NCBI GenBank assembly: GCA_031548365.1
Contig: JAVBRD010000006.1
Span: 1 to 64,000, forward strand
Reading direction: 5' to 3'
Length of the DNA: 64,000 nt
Source: JAVBRD01 sp031548365
Lineage (GTDB): Bacteria > Bacillota > Clostridia > Christensenellales > UBA1750
The position numbers and the translations under genes were made by a program. The notes under the pieces are model-generated. The model ran no database searches and was not told the DNA's origin. It was given only the letters and a program-made list of their open reading frames with translations. This document shows positions 34,980 to 44,433 of the stretch, one piece after another. The first letter of the stretch is position 1; every line of letters starts with the position of its first letter.

Positions 34980-37847
34980 ATGCTGTTGATCGTTCTTCGG
35001 AAAATGCAGGCGAACAAGTGGATGGTGCTATGCCTGTTGCTTGGCACTGTGCTTGCCGTCGGCATGGTTTCCTCCATCCCGCTCTACACGGAGGGTGTGC
35101 TCAACCGCATGCTCAGGCTGGATTTGGAGCAGTTCCAAAGGGACACCAACATCTATCCCGGGCGGTACTCCATCAAGGTCAACCTGGAGTCGCTCTACAC
35201 GGAGTCTTCACAAACAGAAGCCTTCCGATTTTTTGATAACTACATGCACGAGAGCGTGTATTCGGAGCTGCGCTTGCCGGTGATGACAGAGGCCAAGCAA
35301 AAGACATCCGCCGCCATGGAAACAACGATGAAAAAAACCCCGCAGAACCCTGAAGGCAAGGGCATCACGCGGTTTTTCACGATTCCGGGTTTCGAGAATC
35401 ACGTCACCATCGAAACCGGTACGTACCCGTTGGATGCGGTCTATGATGAAAACGGTCGGCTCATCGTCGAGGCGATGATATCGCGAGAGATGCTCGTCCG
35501 AGACGGATATGAGGTCGGCGTGGATTATCCCGCGATCGCGCTCAACAAGAAAATGGGCGGCGTGGTTTTCCGCATCAAGGGCATTTATATCCAAAACAGC
35601 GGGGATCCATTTTGGTACGACATGAATTCTTCGATGAATGAGTACATGATTGTGGGTCCCAACGCATTTGACGCACTCGCGTTCGGGAAGCCGGAGCTGC
35701 CTTTCATCAGCTCCGTGGAGTGGTATTACGCGCTTGATTATCACGCGATCTCTATTGAAAACCTAAGCCATGTTCTGGAAACGTTTCGCCTTCATGCGAA
35801 AAAGGTCGAAGGGTTTGGCAGCGGCGGCTTGCGCATTCCGGCGATGACCATTTTGGAAGGGTACGAAACGCGCGAAACTGAGCTTCGCTTGATGCTCACC
35901 GTGCTTCAGGTGCCCATACTGCTCATGCTCGCATTTTACATCTTCATGGTCGCGCAGCTCATTGTGGAGTTTGAACGCAATGAGATCTCCGTGCTCAAGA
36001 GCCGCGGCGCGAGCCGAAGACAAATCATTTATAGCTACATGATCGAGAGCGTCATCATCGGCGGCATCGCCCTTGTGCTTGGGCCGGCGCTTGGCTGGTT
36101 TATATGTTCGGTGCTGGGCGCTTCCAACGGTTTCCTTGAGTTTGTGTCAAGGACCAAACTCCCCATGGCATTGAGCGTCAACACGTTCAAGTACGCGCTT
36201 GCGGCGGTGTTTTTCACCGGCGTGATGATGCTCATTCCTGCGATCATCCAGTCAAAGCGGGACATCCTTGAGCAGAAACTCAGCCGTTCCAAGCCCAAAG
36301 CGCCCATATGGAAAAAGTTCTTCCTCGATATCATCTTGCTGGGCGTGTCGTTTTATGGGTTGTACTCCTATCAAATGCGCCAGGAGACACTGGCCGCTAC
36401 GCCCGTTTCGGGCAGCGCGGTGCCTGTCGACCCGCTGCTGTTCATGATCTCAACGCTCTTCATCATGGGTGCCGGGCTTTTGTTCCTTCGGATCTATCCG
36501 TACATCCTCAAACTGGTTTTTGCGGCGGGGCGCAGGTTCTGGTCTCCCCAGCTGTACGCGTCTTTCATCACGGTTTCGCGCTCCGGCGGTCAGGAGCAGT
36601 TTTTGATGATTTTCCTGGTGCTGACGCTTTCGCTCGGTATTTTCAACGCCAACGCGGCCAGAACCATCAACCTCAACGTGGAAGAAAAACTGGTGTACCA
36701 AGCGGGCGCGGACATCGCGGCGGTGCCCGTCTGGATGTCCAACCAACGCGCACCTGATTCGGAGGAAGGCCCGGTTTCATCGTTCGCGCCCAGTGTCAAC
36801 ACCATGGACGCGGGTTATGGCGACGACCGAATCGTCACCTACATAGAGCCTTCGTTTGAGCCGTGGGAGAACCTCGAGGGCGTGGAAAACGTCGCCAAGG
36901 TGTACGTCAACGACCGCGTGTCGCTGACGGTTGCGGGCACGTCGAACGCGGTGACAAGAATCATGGCCATCGAACCATCCAAGTTCGCTAAGGTCGCATT
37001 CATGCCCGACGGGCTGCTGCGGCCGCACTGGTACAACTACCTCAACCTGATGAGCTACGAACCGGCCGCGTGCCTCGTGACACGCTCCTATCAGGATCAG
37101 TATCACATCAAGCCCGGAGACACGATCAAGATCAGCTGGGCGCGTCAAGCGCCGCTTGAGCTGAGGGTGTACGGGGTGGTGGATTACTGGCCGACGTTCA
37201 ATCCTTACGACAAAACCAAGGGCGACAAGATGGTCGTCTGCAACCTTGACTTTGTGCGTGCAAAGCTCGCGGTTGAACCCTACCAAACCTGGATCAAGCG
37301 CGCGCAGGGCGCGACAAGCCAGGATGTGTACAATGCCATCGAGGCATCCGAACTGCGCGTAACCGAGCTGATCGACTCGCGGCAGCAGCTCGTTCGGGTG
37401 AAAAATGACCCCATTTTGCAGGGAGCGAACGGCGCGATGACCATGGGTTTCATCGTGACGATGCTCGTGTCCTCCATCGGGTTCATCATCTACTGGATAC
37501 TCTCGATCAAAGGGCGTGTGCTCCAGTTCGGCATACTGCGCGCGATGGGGCTGTCGCTTCCAAAGCTCGTAGGCATGCTGTTTTCCGAGCAGATCATGAT
37601 CTCCGTTGTAAGCATCTTTATGGGCGTGCTCCTTGGGGGCATCGCGGCCAAGGTGTTTGTGCCCATGCTGCAAATGGTATACTCAGCGCAGCAGCAGGTG
37701 CCACCTTTCCGCGTGGTCGCTTCGCCGGATGATTATATCAAAATCTACATTATAATCGGCGCCATGCTCGTCGTGGGGTTCACCATTCTTGGCGTCTTGC
37801 TCTCGCGCATCCGCGTGGCGCAAGCGCTCAAGCTCGGTGAGGATTAA
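34980..37847 (+). CDS. Large FtsX/MacB-type ABC transporter permease
   Basis: This 955-residue protein starts at ATG 34980. A membrane segment lies at about residues 16-36, followed by an extracytoplasmic domain to about 300. An FtsX-like membrane block follows (VLQVPILLMLAFYIFMVAQLI, ERNEISVLKSRGASRRQI). The middle has more membrane segments and a second outer domain (about 560-815). The C-terminal FtsX block contains FGILRAMGLSLPKLVGMLFSEQ. This two-block layout is typical of permeases that export peptides or lipids, or sense envelope stress. The substrate is unknown. Both partner ATPases are encoded directly downstream. Confidence 0.85.
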   Translation: MLLIVLRKMQANKWMVLCLLLGTVLAVGMVSSIPLYTEGVLNRMLRLDLEQFQRDTNIYPGRYSIKVNLESLYTESSQTEAFRFFDNYMHESVYSELRLPVMTEAKQKTSAAMETTMKKTPQNPEGKGITRFFTIPGFENHVTIETGTYPLDAVYDENGRLIVEAMISREMLVRDGYEVGVDYPAIALNKKMGGVVFRIKGIYIQNSGDPFWYDMNSSMNEYMIVGPNAFDALAFGKPELPFISSVEWYYALDYHAISIENLSHVLETFRLHAKKVEGFGSGGLRIPAMTILEGYETRETELRLMLTVLQVPILLMLAFYIFMVAQLIVEFERNEISVLKSRGASRRQIIYSYMIESVIIGGIALVLGPALGWFICSVLGASNGFLEFVSRTKLPMALSVNTFKYALAAVFFTGVMMLIPAIIQSKRDILEQKLSRSKPKAPIWKKFFLDIILLGVSFYGLYSYQMRQETLAATPVSGSAVPVDPLLFMISTLFIMGAGLLFLRIYPYILKLVFAAGRRFWSPQLYASFITVSRSGGQEQFLMIFLVLTLSLGIFNANAARTINLNVEEKLVYQAGADIAAVPVWMSNQRAPDSEEGPVSSFAPSVNTMDAGYGDDRIVTYIEPSFEPWENLEGVENVAKVYVNDRVSLTVAGTSNAVTRIMAIEPSKFAKVAFMPDGLLRPHWYNYLNLMSYEPAACLVTRSYQDQYHIKPGDTIKISWARQAPLELRVYGVVDYWPTFNPYDKTKGDKMVVCNLDFVRAKLAVEPYQTWIKRAQGATSQDVYNAIEASELRVTELIDSRQQLVRVKNDPILQGANGAMTMGFIVTMLVSSIGFIIYWILSIKGRVLQFGILRAMGLSLPKLVGMLFSEQIMISVVSIFMGVLLGGIAAKVFVPMLQMVYSAQQQVPPFRVVASPDDYIKIYIIIGAMLVVGFTILGVLLSRIRVAQALKLGED

Positions 37848-37862
37848 GGCACGGAGGACGAT

Positions 37863-38579
37863 ATGGGAGCCATCATTCGCGTTGAGAAGATCAATCGCTA
37901 CTTCAAAACGGGCGGCGGTACGCTGCACGCGCTTAAAGACATCGACATGACCATCGAGGAAGGGCGGCTGACCATTTTGCGCGGCCGCTCCGGCTCGGGT
38001 AAAACGTGCATGATCAACCTGCTGGGCGCGCTGGACAGGCCGTCCAGCGGAAGCATCGTATACTACGGAAAAAAGGACATCACCCGCCTGGCTGAGTTCC
38101 AGCGCGACGCGCTCAGGAGAAAGGATATCGGGTTTGTGTTTCAGTCTGTCGCTCTCATCGGCATCATGAGCGCGTACGAAAACGTTGAATTTGGACTGCG
38201 CGTATCCGGCGCTCCGGCTTCGGGTCGCAGACAGCGAGCGGAGGAAGTCCTTGGGCTGGTTGGCCTGACCCCGCGCATGCAGCACCGCCCGCAGGAGCTC
38301 TCGGGCGGAGAGCAGCAGCGCGTGGCCATCGCCCGTGCCATAGCGCACAAACCGCGCGTGCTGTATGCCGATGAGCCAACCGCTGAGCTCGACACGCACA
38401 TGGGGCTGCAGGTGATGAACGTCTTTAAGGATCTGGTGCGCCAGAGTGGATTGACGGTGATCATGACCACGCATGACCCCGCCATGGTCGATCTGGCGGA
38501 CGATGTGTACACGCTCGAAGATGGCCGGGTGATCGATTATCGGAATGTCACGCCTCCAAAGGAGGTGCCCGCCCCATGA
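37863..38579 (+). CDS. ABC transporter ATP-binding protein (MacB/LolD type), first copy
   Basis: 238 residues from ATG 37863 with ACGGAGG. Walker A reads GRSGSGKTCMINLL (Cys where Ser/Thr-Leu is more usual). The Q-loop is FVFQSVAL, the signature LSGGEQQRVAIARAIA and Walker B VLYADEPTAELD, with the H-loop in TTHDPAMV. All catalytic residues are present. It probably pairs with the second ATPase as a heterodimer under the single large permease. Its stop overlaps the next start by ATGA. Confidence 0.9.
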   Translation: MGAIIRVEKINRYFKTGGGTLHALKDIDMTIEEGRLTILRGRSGSGKTCMINLLGALDRPSSGSIVYYGKKDITRLAEFQRDALRRKDIGFVFQSVALIGIMSAYENVEFGLRVSGAPASGRRQRAEEVLGLVGLTPRMQHRPQELSGGEQQRVAIARAIAHKPRVLYADEPTAELDTHMGLQVMNVFKDLVRQSGLTVIMTTHDPAMVDLADDVYTLEDGRVIDYRNVTPPKEVPAP

Positions 38580-39487
38580 TCGTCGCGGAAAACCTTGTCA
38601 AGATCTACAAAACCTCGCAGATTGAGGTGGTCGCGCTTCAGGGGCTTGACCTCGTTGTGGACGATGGCGAACTCATGGCCATCATCGGCAACTCGGGCAG
38701 CGGCAAGTCAACGCTTCTCAACATGCTGGGCGCGCTGGACAAACCGTCCGCAGGCAAGCTTTTTGTCAACGGAAAGGATCTCAACAAAATGTCGCCCAAG
38801 GATGTCGTCGCCTACAAGCGTGACGTCGTGGGCTTTGTGTGGCAAAACAACGCGCGCAACCTCATCCCGTACATGACTGCGCTTGAGAACATTGAGGTGC
38901 CTATGCTCATCACCGGCGCGAGCAAGCGCCGCGCGCGCGCCAAGGAGCTGCTTGAGATGGTTCGCCTCTCGCATCGCTCGCGCAACAAACTCTCCCAACT
39001 TTCAGGCGGGGAGCAGCAGCGCGTGGCCATTGCCATCGCTCTCGCCAACAAACCAAAGCTGTTGCTCGCTGATGAACCGACAGGATCGGTTGATACGGCT
39101 ACCATGCATACCATCATGGAGATTTTCAGGAACATCAGCCGCGAGACGGGCATCACCGTCACGATCGTAACGCACGATCAGCAGCTTTCCAACATGGTCG
39201 ACCGCGTGGTTGCCATCCGCGACGGGCGCACGTCTTCCGAGTTTTTGCGCACCAAGTCTTACGCTGAGGAACTCGCCGAGATGGGCGCGGGCGGCAAGCT
39301 GTCCATCGACGGCGGATCATCGCACGTCGAGCTTGTCGTCGTTGATTCTGCGGGCCGCCTGCAGATCCCGAGGCCCTATCTTGACGAGTTGGGCATCAAA
39401 GGTAAATCCAGGCTTCGCGTCACGATGGAAGACGGAAAAGTCATCATCGAAGCGCCGCAGGAGAATGGGGAACACACATCGAAATAG
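38576..39487 (+). CDS. ABC transporter ATP-binding protein with C-terminal AbrB-like domain
   Basis: 303 residues. Residues 1-230 are a MacB-type ATPase: GNSGSGKSTLLNML, the Q-loop VWQNNARNLIPY, signature LSGGEQQRVAIAIALA, Walker B LLLADEPTGSVD and H-loop VTHDQQL. The remaining 70 residues are an extension that its sister ATPase lacks. Residues of about 250-295 (VVVDSAGRLQIPRPYLDELG, then RLRVTMEDGKVIIEAP) resemble the AbrB/SpoVT swapped-hairpin fold. It could dimerise the ATPases, or bind DNA or a partner; this is inference. The start overlaps the previous stop by ATGA. Confidence 0.85.
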   Translation: MIVAENLVKIYKTSQIEVVALQGLDLVVDDGELMAIIGNSGSGKSTLLNMLGALDKPSAGKLFVNGKDLNKMSPKDVVAYKRDVVGFVWQNNARNLIPYMTALENIEVPMLITGASKRRARAKELLEMVRLSHRSRNKLSQLSGGEQQRVAIAIALANKPKLLLADEPTGSVDTATMHTIMEIFRNISRETGITVTIVTHDQQLSNMVDRVVAIRDGRTSSEFLRTKSYAEELAEMGAGGKLSIDGGSSHVELVVVDSAGRLQIPRPYLDELGIKGKSRLRVTMEDGKVIIEAPQENGEHTSK

Positions 39488-39523
39488 GGAAAATGTGGAT
39501 GCGGTGTGAAAGGTGGTGAAGAC

Positions 39524-39721
39524 ATGGAGATATCGGGCATGATGGCTCAGCAGCTACAGAGCGTGCAAGCGGCAGTGAGCACTGCGATGCTGTCCAAGGT
39601 GATGAATGCGCAGAGCGGTGCGGTCGCGCAGCTTTTGCAGGGCATGCAGCAGACGGTCGCGCGCGACGTGCGCCTGTCGGTTGAGCCACACATCGGAGTG
39701 AACTTGGACATCGAAGCATAG
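39524..39721 (+). CDS. YjfB-like small protein (putative motility protein family)
   Basis: 65 residues starting at ATG 39524, with AAGGTGG eight bases ahead. An in-frame GTG at 39506 would overlap that site. The helical body MMAQQLQSVQAAVSTAML and the C-terminal PHIGVNLDIEA resemble YjfB family proteins, which end with a PHLG-N-DI motif. Function is unknown even for characterised members. No flagellar gene is nearby; it lies 36 bases after the ABC operon and may be co-transcribed. Confidence 0.65.
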   Translation: MEISGMMAQQLQSVQAAVSTAMLSKVMNAQSGAVAQLLQGMQQTVARDVRLSVEPHIGVNLDIEA

Positions 39722-39796
39722 CGATCATTTGGCGTTGTTCGTCTCGTGGAAGCGCGAGGCGTATTTGGTTTATGGCTGTTTGTGCGCCCGGACCGG

Positions 39797-39817
39797 GGGC
39801 GAGTTGCTCACTCGCCC
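39797..39817. terminator. Hairpin between converging genes
   Basis: GGGCGAGT (39797-39804) and ACTCGCCC (39810-39817) form a perfect 8-bp stem with a five-base loop between the YjfB-like gene and glycerate kinase. No T-run follows on either strand. Confidence 0.35.
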
Positions 39818-39824
39818 GATATGC

Positions 39825-40949
39825 TTATTGACCCAGCAGCCTTACGGCGTTTCGCGTCGCGTTGCGGATGAGGCGCGGCGCTTCCGCGATGCACGCTTCC
39901 AGAGAGAGCGGCCCGTCGGCGATTGAAAAGCACGCGGTGATCCCGCAGGAGTAGAGCGCTTCGTAGCCTTGTTTGAGCGCGCCTGAGACGCAAATGGCCT
40001 TCGCGCCGACAGCTCCTGCCATTTGTCCAACACCCGCGGGTGCTTTGCCGTTTGCGGTTTGCGCGTCGGTTCGTCCTTCGCCCGTCAGGACGAGGTCACA
40101 CCCTCGCATGCGTTCGCGAAGCGACGTCGCGGACGCAACAAGCGCAAAACCGGGGGTGAGCGTCGCGCCGCACATGGCTTTGAGGCCCCCGCCCAGGCCG
40201 CCTGCTGCCCCTGAGCCGGGGTCATTTGAAATATCGACGCCAGTTGATGCCGAGAGCACGTGCGCCCAGACGCCAAGCGCGGTATCGAGGGTACGAACCA
40301 TACCGGGTGTAGCGCCTTTTTGCGGCCCGTAAATCGCGGACGCGCCGTCCGGCCCGCAGAGTGGGTTGGTCACGTCGCAAGCCGCCTGTATGCTCACACC
40401 GGAGAGCAGGGTGCGCAGCGCACTCAGATCGACGCGCGCGGCGTTTACGAGCGCAGCGCCGCCCGGAGGGAGATCATGGCCCGCGGTATCGGTGATGCGC
40501 GCGCCCAGAGCCTGCGCGAACCCGGCACCGCCGTCATTTGTGGCGCTGCCGCCAATGCCTATAATTACGCGCTTAGCGCCCGAGCGTACCGCATGCGCGA
40601 CCAGCTCGCCCGTGCCGTAGGTTGTCGCTGTGAGCGGGTTGCGCTCGCTGGAGGAAAGCAGGGGCAAACCGGATGCCATGGCCATTTCGACGACTGCACA
40701 CCCGTCGGGTAACACGAGGTACCGCGCGTCGATCAGGCGTAAAAGCGGGTCATGAACGCGTATGGTTCGCATCTCACCGCCGCACGCGATGAAAAACGCT
40801 TCCAGCGTGCCTTCTCCGCCATCCGCGATGGGGACACAGTCGATGGACGCGTCAGGGAGCGCGTCGAGCGCGCCCAGGCGCATGGCGTCGGCGACTTTGG
40901 CGGCGGATAGACAGCCTTTGTAGGAATCGGGCGCGATCAGAATCCGCAT
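39825..40949 (-). CDS. Glycerate 2-kinase (GlxK/GarK family)
   Basis: 374 residues starting at the ATG whose first base is 40949, six bases after GGAGG; the ATG at 40955 abuts the site. Family features are RILIAPDSYKGCLSA, VPIADGGEGTLEAF, GIGGSATNDGGAGFAQALGA, DVTNPLCGP and LVLTGEGRTDAQT. It phosphorylates D-glycerate in the cytoplasm, feeding hexarate/galactarate or serine-derived glycerate into glycolysis. It is divergent from the GH2 gene and has its own good promoter. Confidence 0.92.
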   Translation of the reverse strand: MRILIAPDSYKGCLSAAKVADAMRLGALDALPDASIDCVPIADGGEGTLEAFFIACGGEMRTIRVHDPLLRLIDARYLVLPDGCAVVEMAMASGLPLLSSSERNPLTATTYGTGELVAHAVRSGAKRVIIGIGGSATNDGGAGFAQALGARITDTAGHDLPPGGAALVNAARVDLSALRTLLSGVSIQAACDVTNPLCGPDGASAIYGPQKGATPGMVRTLDTALGVWAHVLSASTGVDISNDPGSGAAGGLGGGLKAMCGATLTPGFALVASATSLRERMRGCDLVLTGEGRTDAQTANGKAPAGVGQMAGAVGAKAICVSGALKQGYEALYSCGITACFSIADGPLSLEACIAEAPRLIRNATRNAVRLLGQ

Positions 40950-40972
40950 GGTCATCCTCCGTTCAACGACAG

Positions 40973-41000
40973 ATTATCAGCTCCGCGTGTGATTCGTCAA
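40973..41000 (-). promoter_or_regulatory. Sigma-A promoter of glycerate kinase
   Basis: On the minus strand TTGACG (41000-40995) and GATAAT (40978-40973) are 16 bases apart; each matches 5 of 6 positions. Confidence 0.6.
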
Positions 41001-41060
41001 GCGGACAGGGAGGATTAGCACGCAGCGCGGCGAATTGCGTATGCGACTGGAGGGATCGCC

Positions 41061-43370
41061 TTGAAACGCGTGTGTTTTGACAGAGACTGGATGGTTCGCG
41101 AAAGAACGGATCGGGGGCTTGGGGGGGCGCTAAGGGTTGACCTGCCGCACGACTTGAGCATATCTCGGGAGCGCCGCGCGGATTCTCCCGGAGGCCCGTC
41201 CAACGCATACTTCGGCAGCGCGTACGCTGAGTACACCAAGACGTTCGACGGACCGGAGTTGGGCGCGGGCGAGCGGTTGTTTTTCCAGTTTGACGGCGCG
41301 TATATGAACGCCGAAGTGCGCGTCAACGGCCATCTCATCAGCTCGCACGCGTACGGATACACGGGATTCCGAGTCGACGCGACGGATTGGCTGAAAACCG
41401 GCGCGCAAAACCTGCTCAGCGTTAGCCTCTCAAGTCCCATGCCTAACACGCGGTGGTACGCGGGCTGCGGGCTGTACCGCCATGTGTGGATGTGCACGGC
41501 CGCTAGCGCTTACCTTGATCCCGAAGCCTTGTTTGCGAAAACGGTCAAACGCTCCGACGGGACGCTCGCGTTTGAGGTCAGCGCTGCCGTGCGCGGGAAA
41601 ACTGCAGGTGAGGTGCTCCGCGCCACGCTTGCAGATGATGAGGGCACGGTGGTGTGCGCGGCCGAAAAGTCCGCGGATTCCCCGTGTGTGCTGACGCTTG
41701 ATCCCGGCCCCACAGCGCGCCGCTGGTCACCCGATGACCCGTATCTGTACACGATGCGTGTGTCGCTTGTGTCGTCAGGCGTTGAGACTGACGAGGAAAC
41801 GGTTCGGGTGGGGTTGAGGATCATCAAGGTTGATGCTGTCAACGGACTAGCAATCAACGGCAAGACCTACAAAATGCGCGGAGCATGCGTTCATCACGAT
41901 TGCGGTCCGCTGGGCGCGGCGAGCTTAGACCGCGCCGAGGAGCGCAAGGTTGAGCTATTGAAAGCATCGGGATTTAACGCCATCCGCTGCGCGCATAATC
42001 CGCCCGCGCCTGCGATGCTTGACGCGTGCGACCGCCTGGGCGTGCTCGTCATTGACGAGGCTTTCGATTGCTGGCGGGAGGGTAAAAACCCGAACGACTA
42101 CCACGTCGTGTTTGAGCGCGACTGGCACAGCGATTTGTCCGCGATGGTCACGCGCGACCGCAACCACCCATCGGTTGTCCTTTGGTCGACCGGGAACGAG
42201 ATCATAGAGCGTGACGGCCGCTCGGATGGCGCGAAGTGGGCGCGGGCGCTTGCGGACGCGGTTCGCGCACTGGACGATACACGGCCCGTCATGAACGCGT
42301 TGTGCGGCCTTTGGGACTTCGTGGATGTAGTGCCCCAAGACCGCGAGGCGTTCTGGGCGGAAGCGACCCGAGATTTTGCGGCTCCGCTGGATGTGGTTGG
42401 CTACAACTATCTGCTTGACCGATACGAACGCGATCACAGCCGGTTCCCCTCGCGCGTTGTATGCGCGGCGGAAACATTCCCGCTCGAGGCGTTTGACAAC
42501 GCGCAAGCGCTTGAGCGCTTTGACCATCTGATCGGCGAGTTTGTGTGGACGGGCCTTGACTACCTTGGAGAGTCCGGCATCGGGCGCGTGTGGTACGACG
42601 AGGGTGAGAGTTGGCTGGGCGCGTACCCGTGGATGCACGCTTGGTGTGGGGACATCGATATCAGCGGGGTCAAGCGCCCGCAATCCTATTACCGCGATAT
42701 TTTGTACGGCATCGCAAAAAAACCCATGGTCTTCTCGACCGACCCGGCTCTGGACGTTTCGCGCGAAAAAATCGCCCGCTGGGGCTGGCCCAACCTCTCG
42801 CGGCGCTGGGACTGGGCTGGGCGCGAAGGGCGCGCGTCTCGCGTAGTTGTGTACAGCGACGCGCCAGAAATTGAGCTTCGGCTCAACGGCAATGTCGTCG
42901 GAAAGAAGAAATGCGGAATAGAATGCCGCTACACGGCGGAGTTTACGCTGCCATATTGCCCGGGAAAACTTGAAGCCATCGCATTTGACGGCGCACGTGA
43001 AGTCTCGCGCGATGTTCTCCTGACGGCGGGCAAAGCCGTTTCTCTTCGAGCGATCGGCGATCGCGCTGAGTTGACGGATGCGTACGGCGACCTATGCTAT
43101 ATTGAAGTGGAAGCGGTCGACCTCGCGGGCAACGTGGTCCACGGGGAGACGCGCCCGGTCACCGTGAGCGTCCATGGCGCGGGCGAACTCGCCGCGCTCG
43201 CCAACAGCGACCCGAAATCCGAGGAGTCGTTCGTTTCGTCATCGCAAAAAATGGTCGACGGACGGATGCTGGCTGTCGTCAAGGGGTATGGGCAAAAAGG
43301 CGTTATCATGGCGACGTGCGTCGCGGAAGGGCTGATGCCCGCGACGGTCAGAATAGCAGTCAAGGGGTGA
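41061..43370 (+). CDS. Beta-galactosidase-like glycoside hydrolase family 2 enzyme
   Basis: Start TTG 41061 with GGAGGG; 769 residues and no signal peptide, so cytoplasmic. The order is the sugar-binding domain (DLPHDLSI, then YMNAEVRVNGHLISSHAYGY), an immunoglobulin-like domain, a TIM barrel and C-terminal beta domains including a DUF4982-like region. The barrel carries IRCAHNPPAPAMLDACDRLG, the acid/base Glu380 in WSTGNEI and a likely nucleophile Glu493 in GEFVWTGLDYLGE. Beta-galactosidase or another exo-beta-glycosidase activity is expected. It sits four bases before a UroD-family gene, probably one transcript. Confidence 0.88.
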   Translation: MKRVCFDRDWMVRERTDRGLGGALRVDLPHDLSISRERRADSPGGPSNAYFGSAYAEYTKTFDGPELGAGERLFFQFDGAYMNAEVRVNGHLISSHAYGYTGFRVDATDWLKTGAQNLLSVSLSSPMPNTRWYAGCGLYRHVWMCTAASAYLDPEALFAKTVKRSDGTLAFEVSAAVRGKTAGEVLRATLADDEGTVVCAAEKSADSPCVLTLDPGPTARRWSPDDPYLYTMRVSLVSSGVETDEETVRVGLRIIKVDAVNGLAINGKTYKMRGACVHHDCGPLGAASLDRAEERKVELLKASGFNAIRCAHNPPAPAMLDACDRLGVLVIDEAFDCWREGKNPNDYHVVFERDWHSDLSAMVTRDRNHPSVVLWSTGNEIIERDGRSDGAKWARALADAVRALDDTRPVMNALCGLWDFVDVVPQDREAFWAEATRDFAAPLDVVGYNYLLDRYERDHSRFPSRVVCAAETFPLEAFDNAQALERFDHLIGEFVWTGLDYLGESGIGRVWYDEGESWLGAYPWMHAWCGDIDISGVKRPQSYYRDILYGIAKKPMVFSTDPALDVSREKIARWGWPNLSRRWDWAGREGRASRVVVYSDAPEIELRLNGNVVGKKKCGIECRYTAEFTLPYCPGKLEAIAFDGAREVSRDVLLTAGKAVSLRAIGDRAELTDAYGDLCYIEVEAVDLAGNVVHGETRPVTVSVHGAGELAALANSDPKSEESFVSSSQKMVDGRMLAVVKGYGQKGVIMATCVAEGLMPATVRIAVKG

Positions 43371-43374
43371 GCGG

Positions 43375-44433
43375 ATGTCATATCAGGATGGATTAGGTGC
43401 GATTAACCTCGACATGCCTGCGCGCGTGCCTCGCACAGAATACTCTGTCGATTTTCATTGGAAACTCGTTTCACGCGTGACGGGCAAAAACGTTGACGAA
43501 AACAGCGCGGAGTCCGAACGATCGGCAGCGGCGCACGCATTTCGGCGCGCTTGGGATTACTCCATGATCTGGCGCACCATATTTTCCGGGCCGGAACTCG
43601 GCAAATACCGCACCGACATGGGGCACGCCATCTACGTGCAAGGCGGAGGCGACTACAGGCAAAAAAAAGAGGATCTGTTTGCCGATCCGGAACAGGCGCT
43701 TCGCCTTGATCCGTTGAGCGACTTTCCGCAGCCCGATGTCGCGAGCATCATTGCGCGTATCAACAGCGACTACGAAAAGGCAAAAAACGAGTTTCCCTAC
43801 GCGGTCGCGACCACAGGCGTCTACATCACATGCATATCGGGCTTGATCGAAATTTTCGGCTGGGACATGCTCTTAACGGCGTGCGGGACCGATCCGGAGC
43901 GTTTCGGCGCGCTGACGAACCGTTACGGTCAATGGATGATGCGCTACTACGAGGCCCTCGCGCGCAGTGATGCGCCCGTGATCATGGTGCATGACGACAT
44001 GGTCTGGACGCAAGGCGCGTTCATCCACCCCGATTGGTACAGAAAGTTTGTTTTTCCCAACTACAAGCGCTATTTCGCGCCGCTCATCGAGGCGGGCAAG
44101 CGCGTGCTGTTCACCTCTGACGGCGGATATACGCAGTTCATCGACGATCTGGCGCAAACAGGCATTCACGGGTTTTGTATGGAGCCCATGACCGACATGG
44201 CGCTGATCGCCGAACGGTACGGAAAGACGCACGCGATTATCGGCAACGCGGATACGCGCGTTTTGCTTTACGGCAACAAGGAGTCCATCCGCGCCGAGGT
44301 AGCGCGGTGCATGAACATCGGGAAAAGCTGTCCGGGGTTCATCATGGCTGTGGGCAACCACATTCCGCCCAACACGCCGGTGGAGAACGCGCTCATCTAC
44401 AACGAAGCCTATGAGCAAATGGCGAAAAGATAA
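43375..44433 (+). CDS. Uroporphyrinogen decarboxylase (UroD)-family protein, not heme UroD
   Basis: 352 residues from ATG 43375 with AGGGGTGAG. The TIM-barrel architecture and pieces MVHDDMVWTQGAFIHPDWY and EPMTDMALIAERYG match the UroD/MtaA superfamily. In methylcobamide:CoM methyltransferases the barrel carries an HxC zinc motif; here that place reads VLFTSDGG, so those zinc ligands are absent. Neither heme synthesis nor classical MtaA chemistry is supported. UroD-like proteins beside glycosidases recur in Clostridia; the reaction is unknown. Confidence 0.75.
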   Translation: MSYQDGLGAINLDMPARVPRTEYSVDFHWKLVSRVTGKNVDENSAESERSAAAHAFRRAWDYSMIWRTIFSGPELGKYRTDMGHAIYVQGGGDYRQKKEDLFADPEQALRLDPLSDFPQPDVASIIARINSDYEKAKNEFPYAVATTGVYITCISGLIEIFGWDMLLTACGTDPERFGALTNRYGQWMMRYYEALARSDAPVIMVHDDMVWTQGAFIHPDWYRKFVFPNYKRYFAPLIEAGKRVLFTSDGGYTQFIDDLAQTGIHGFCMEPMTDMALIAERYGKTHAIIGNADTRVLLYGNKESIRAEVARCMNIGKSCPGFIMAVGNHIPPNTPVENALIYNEAYEQMAKR

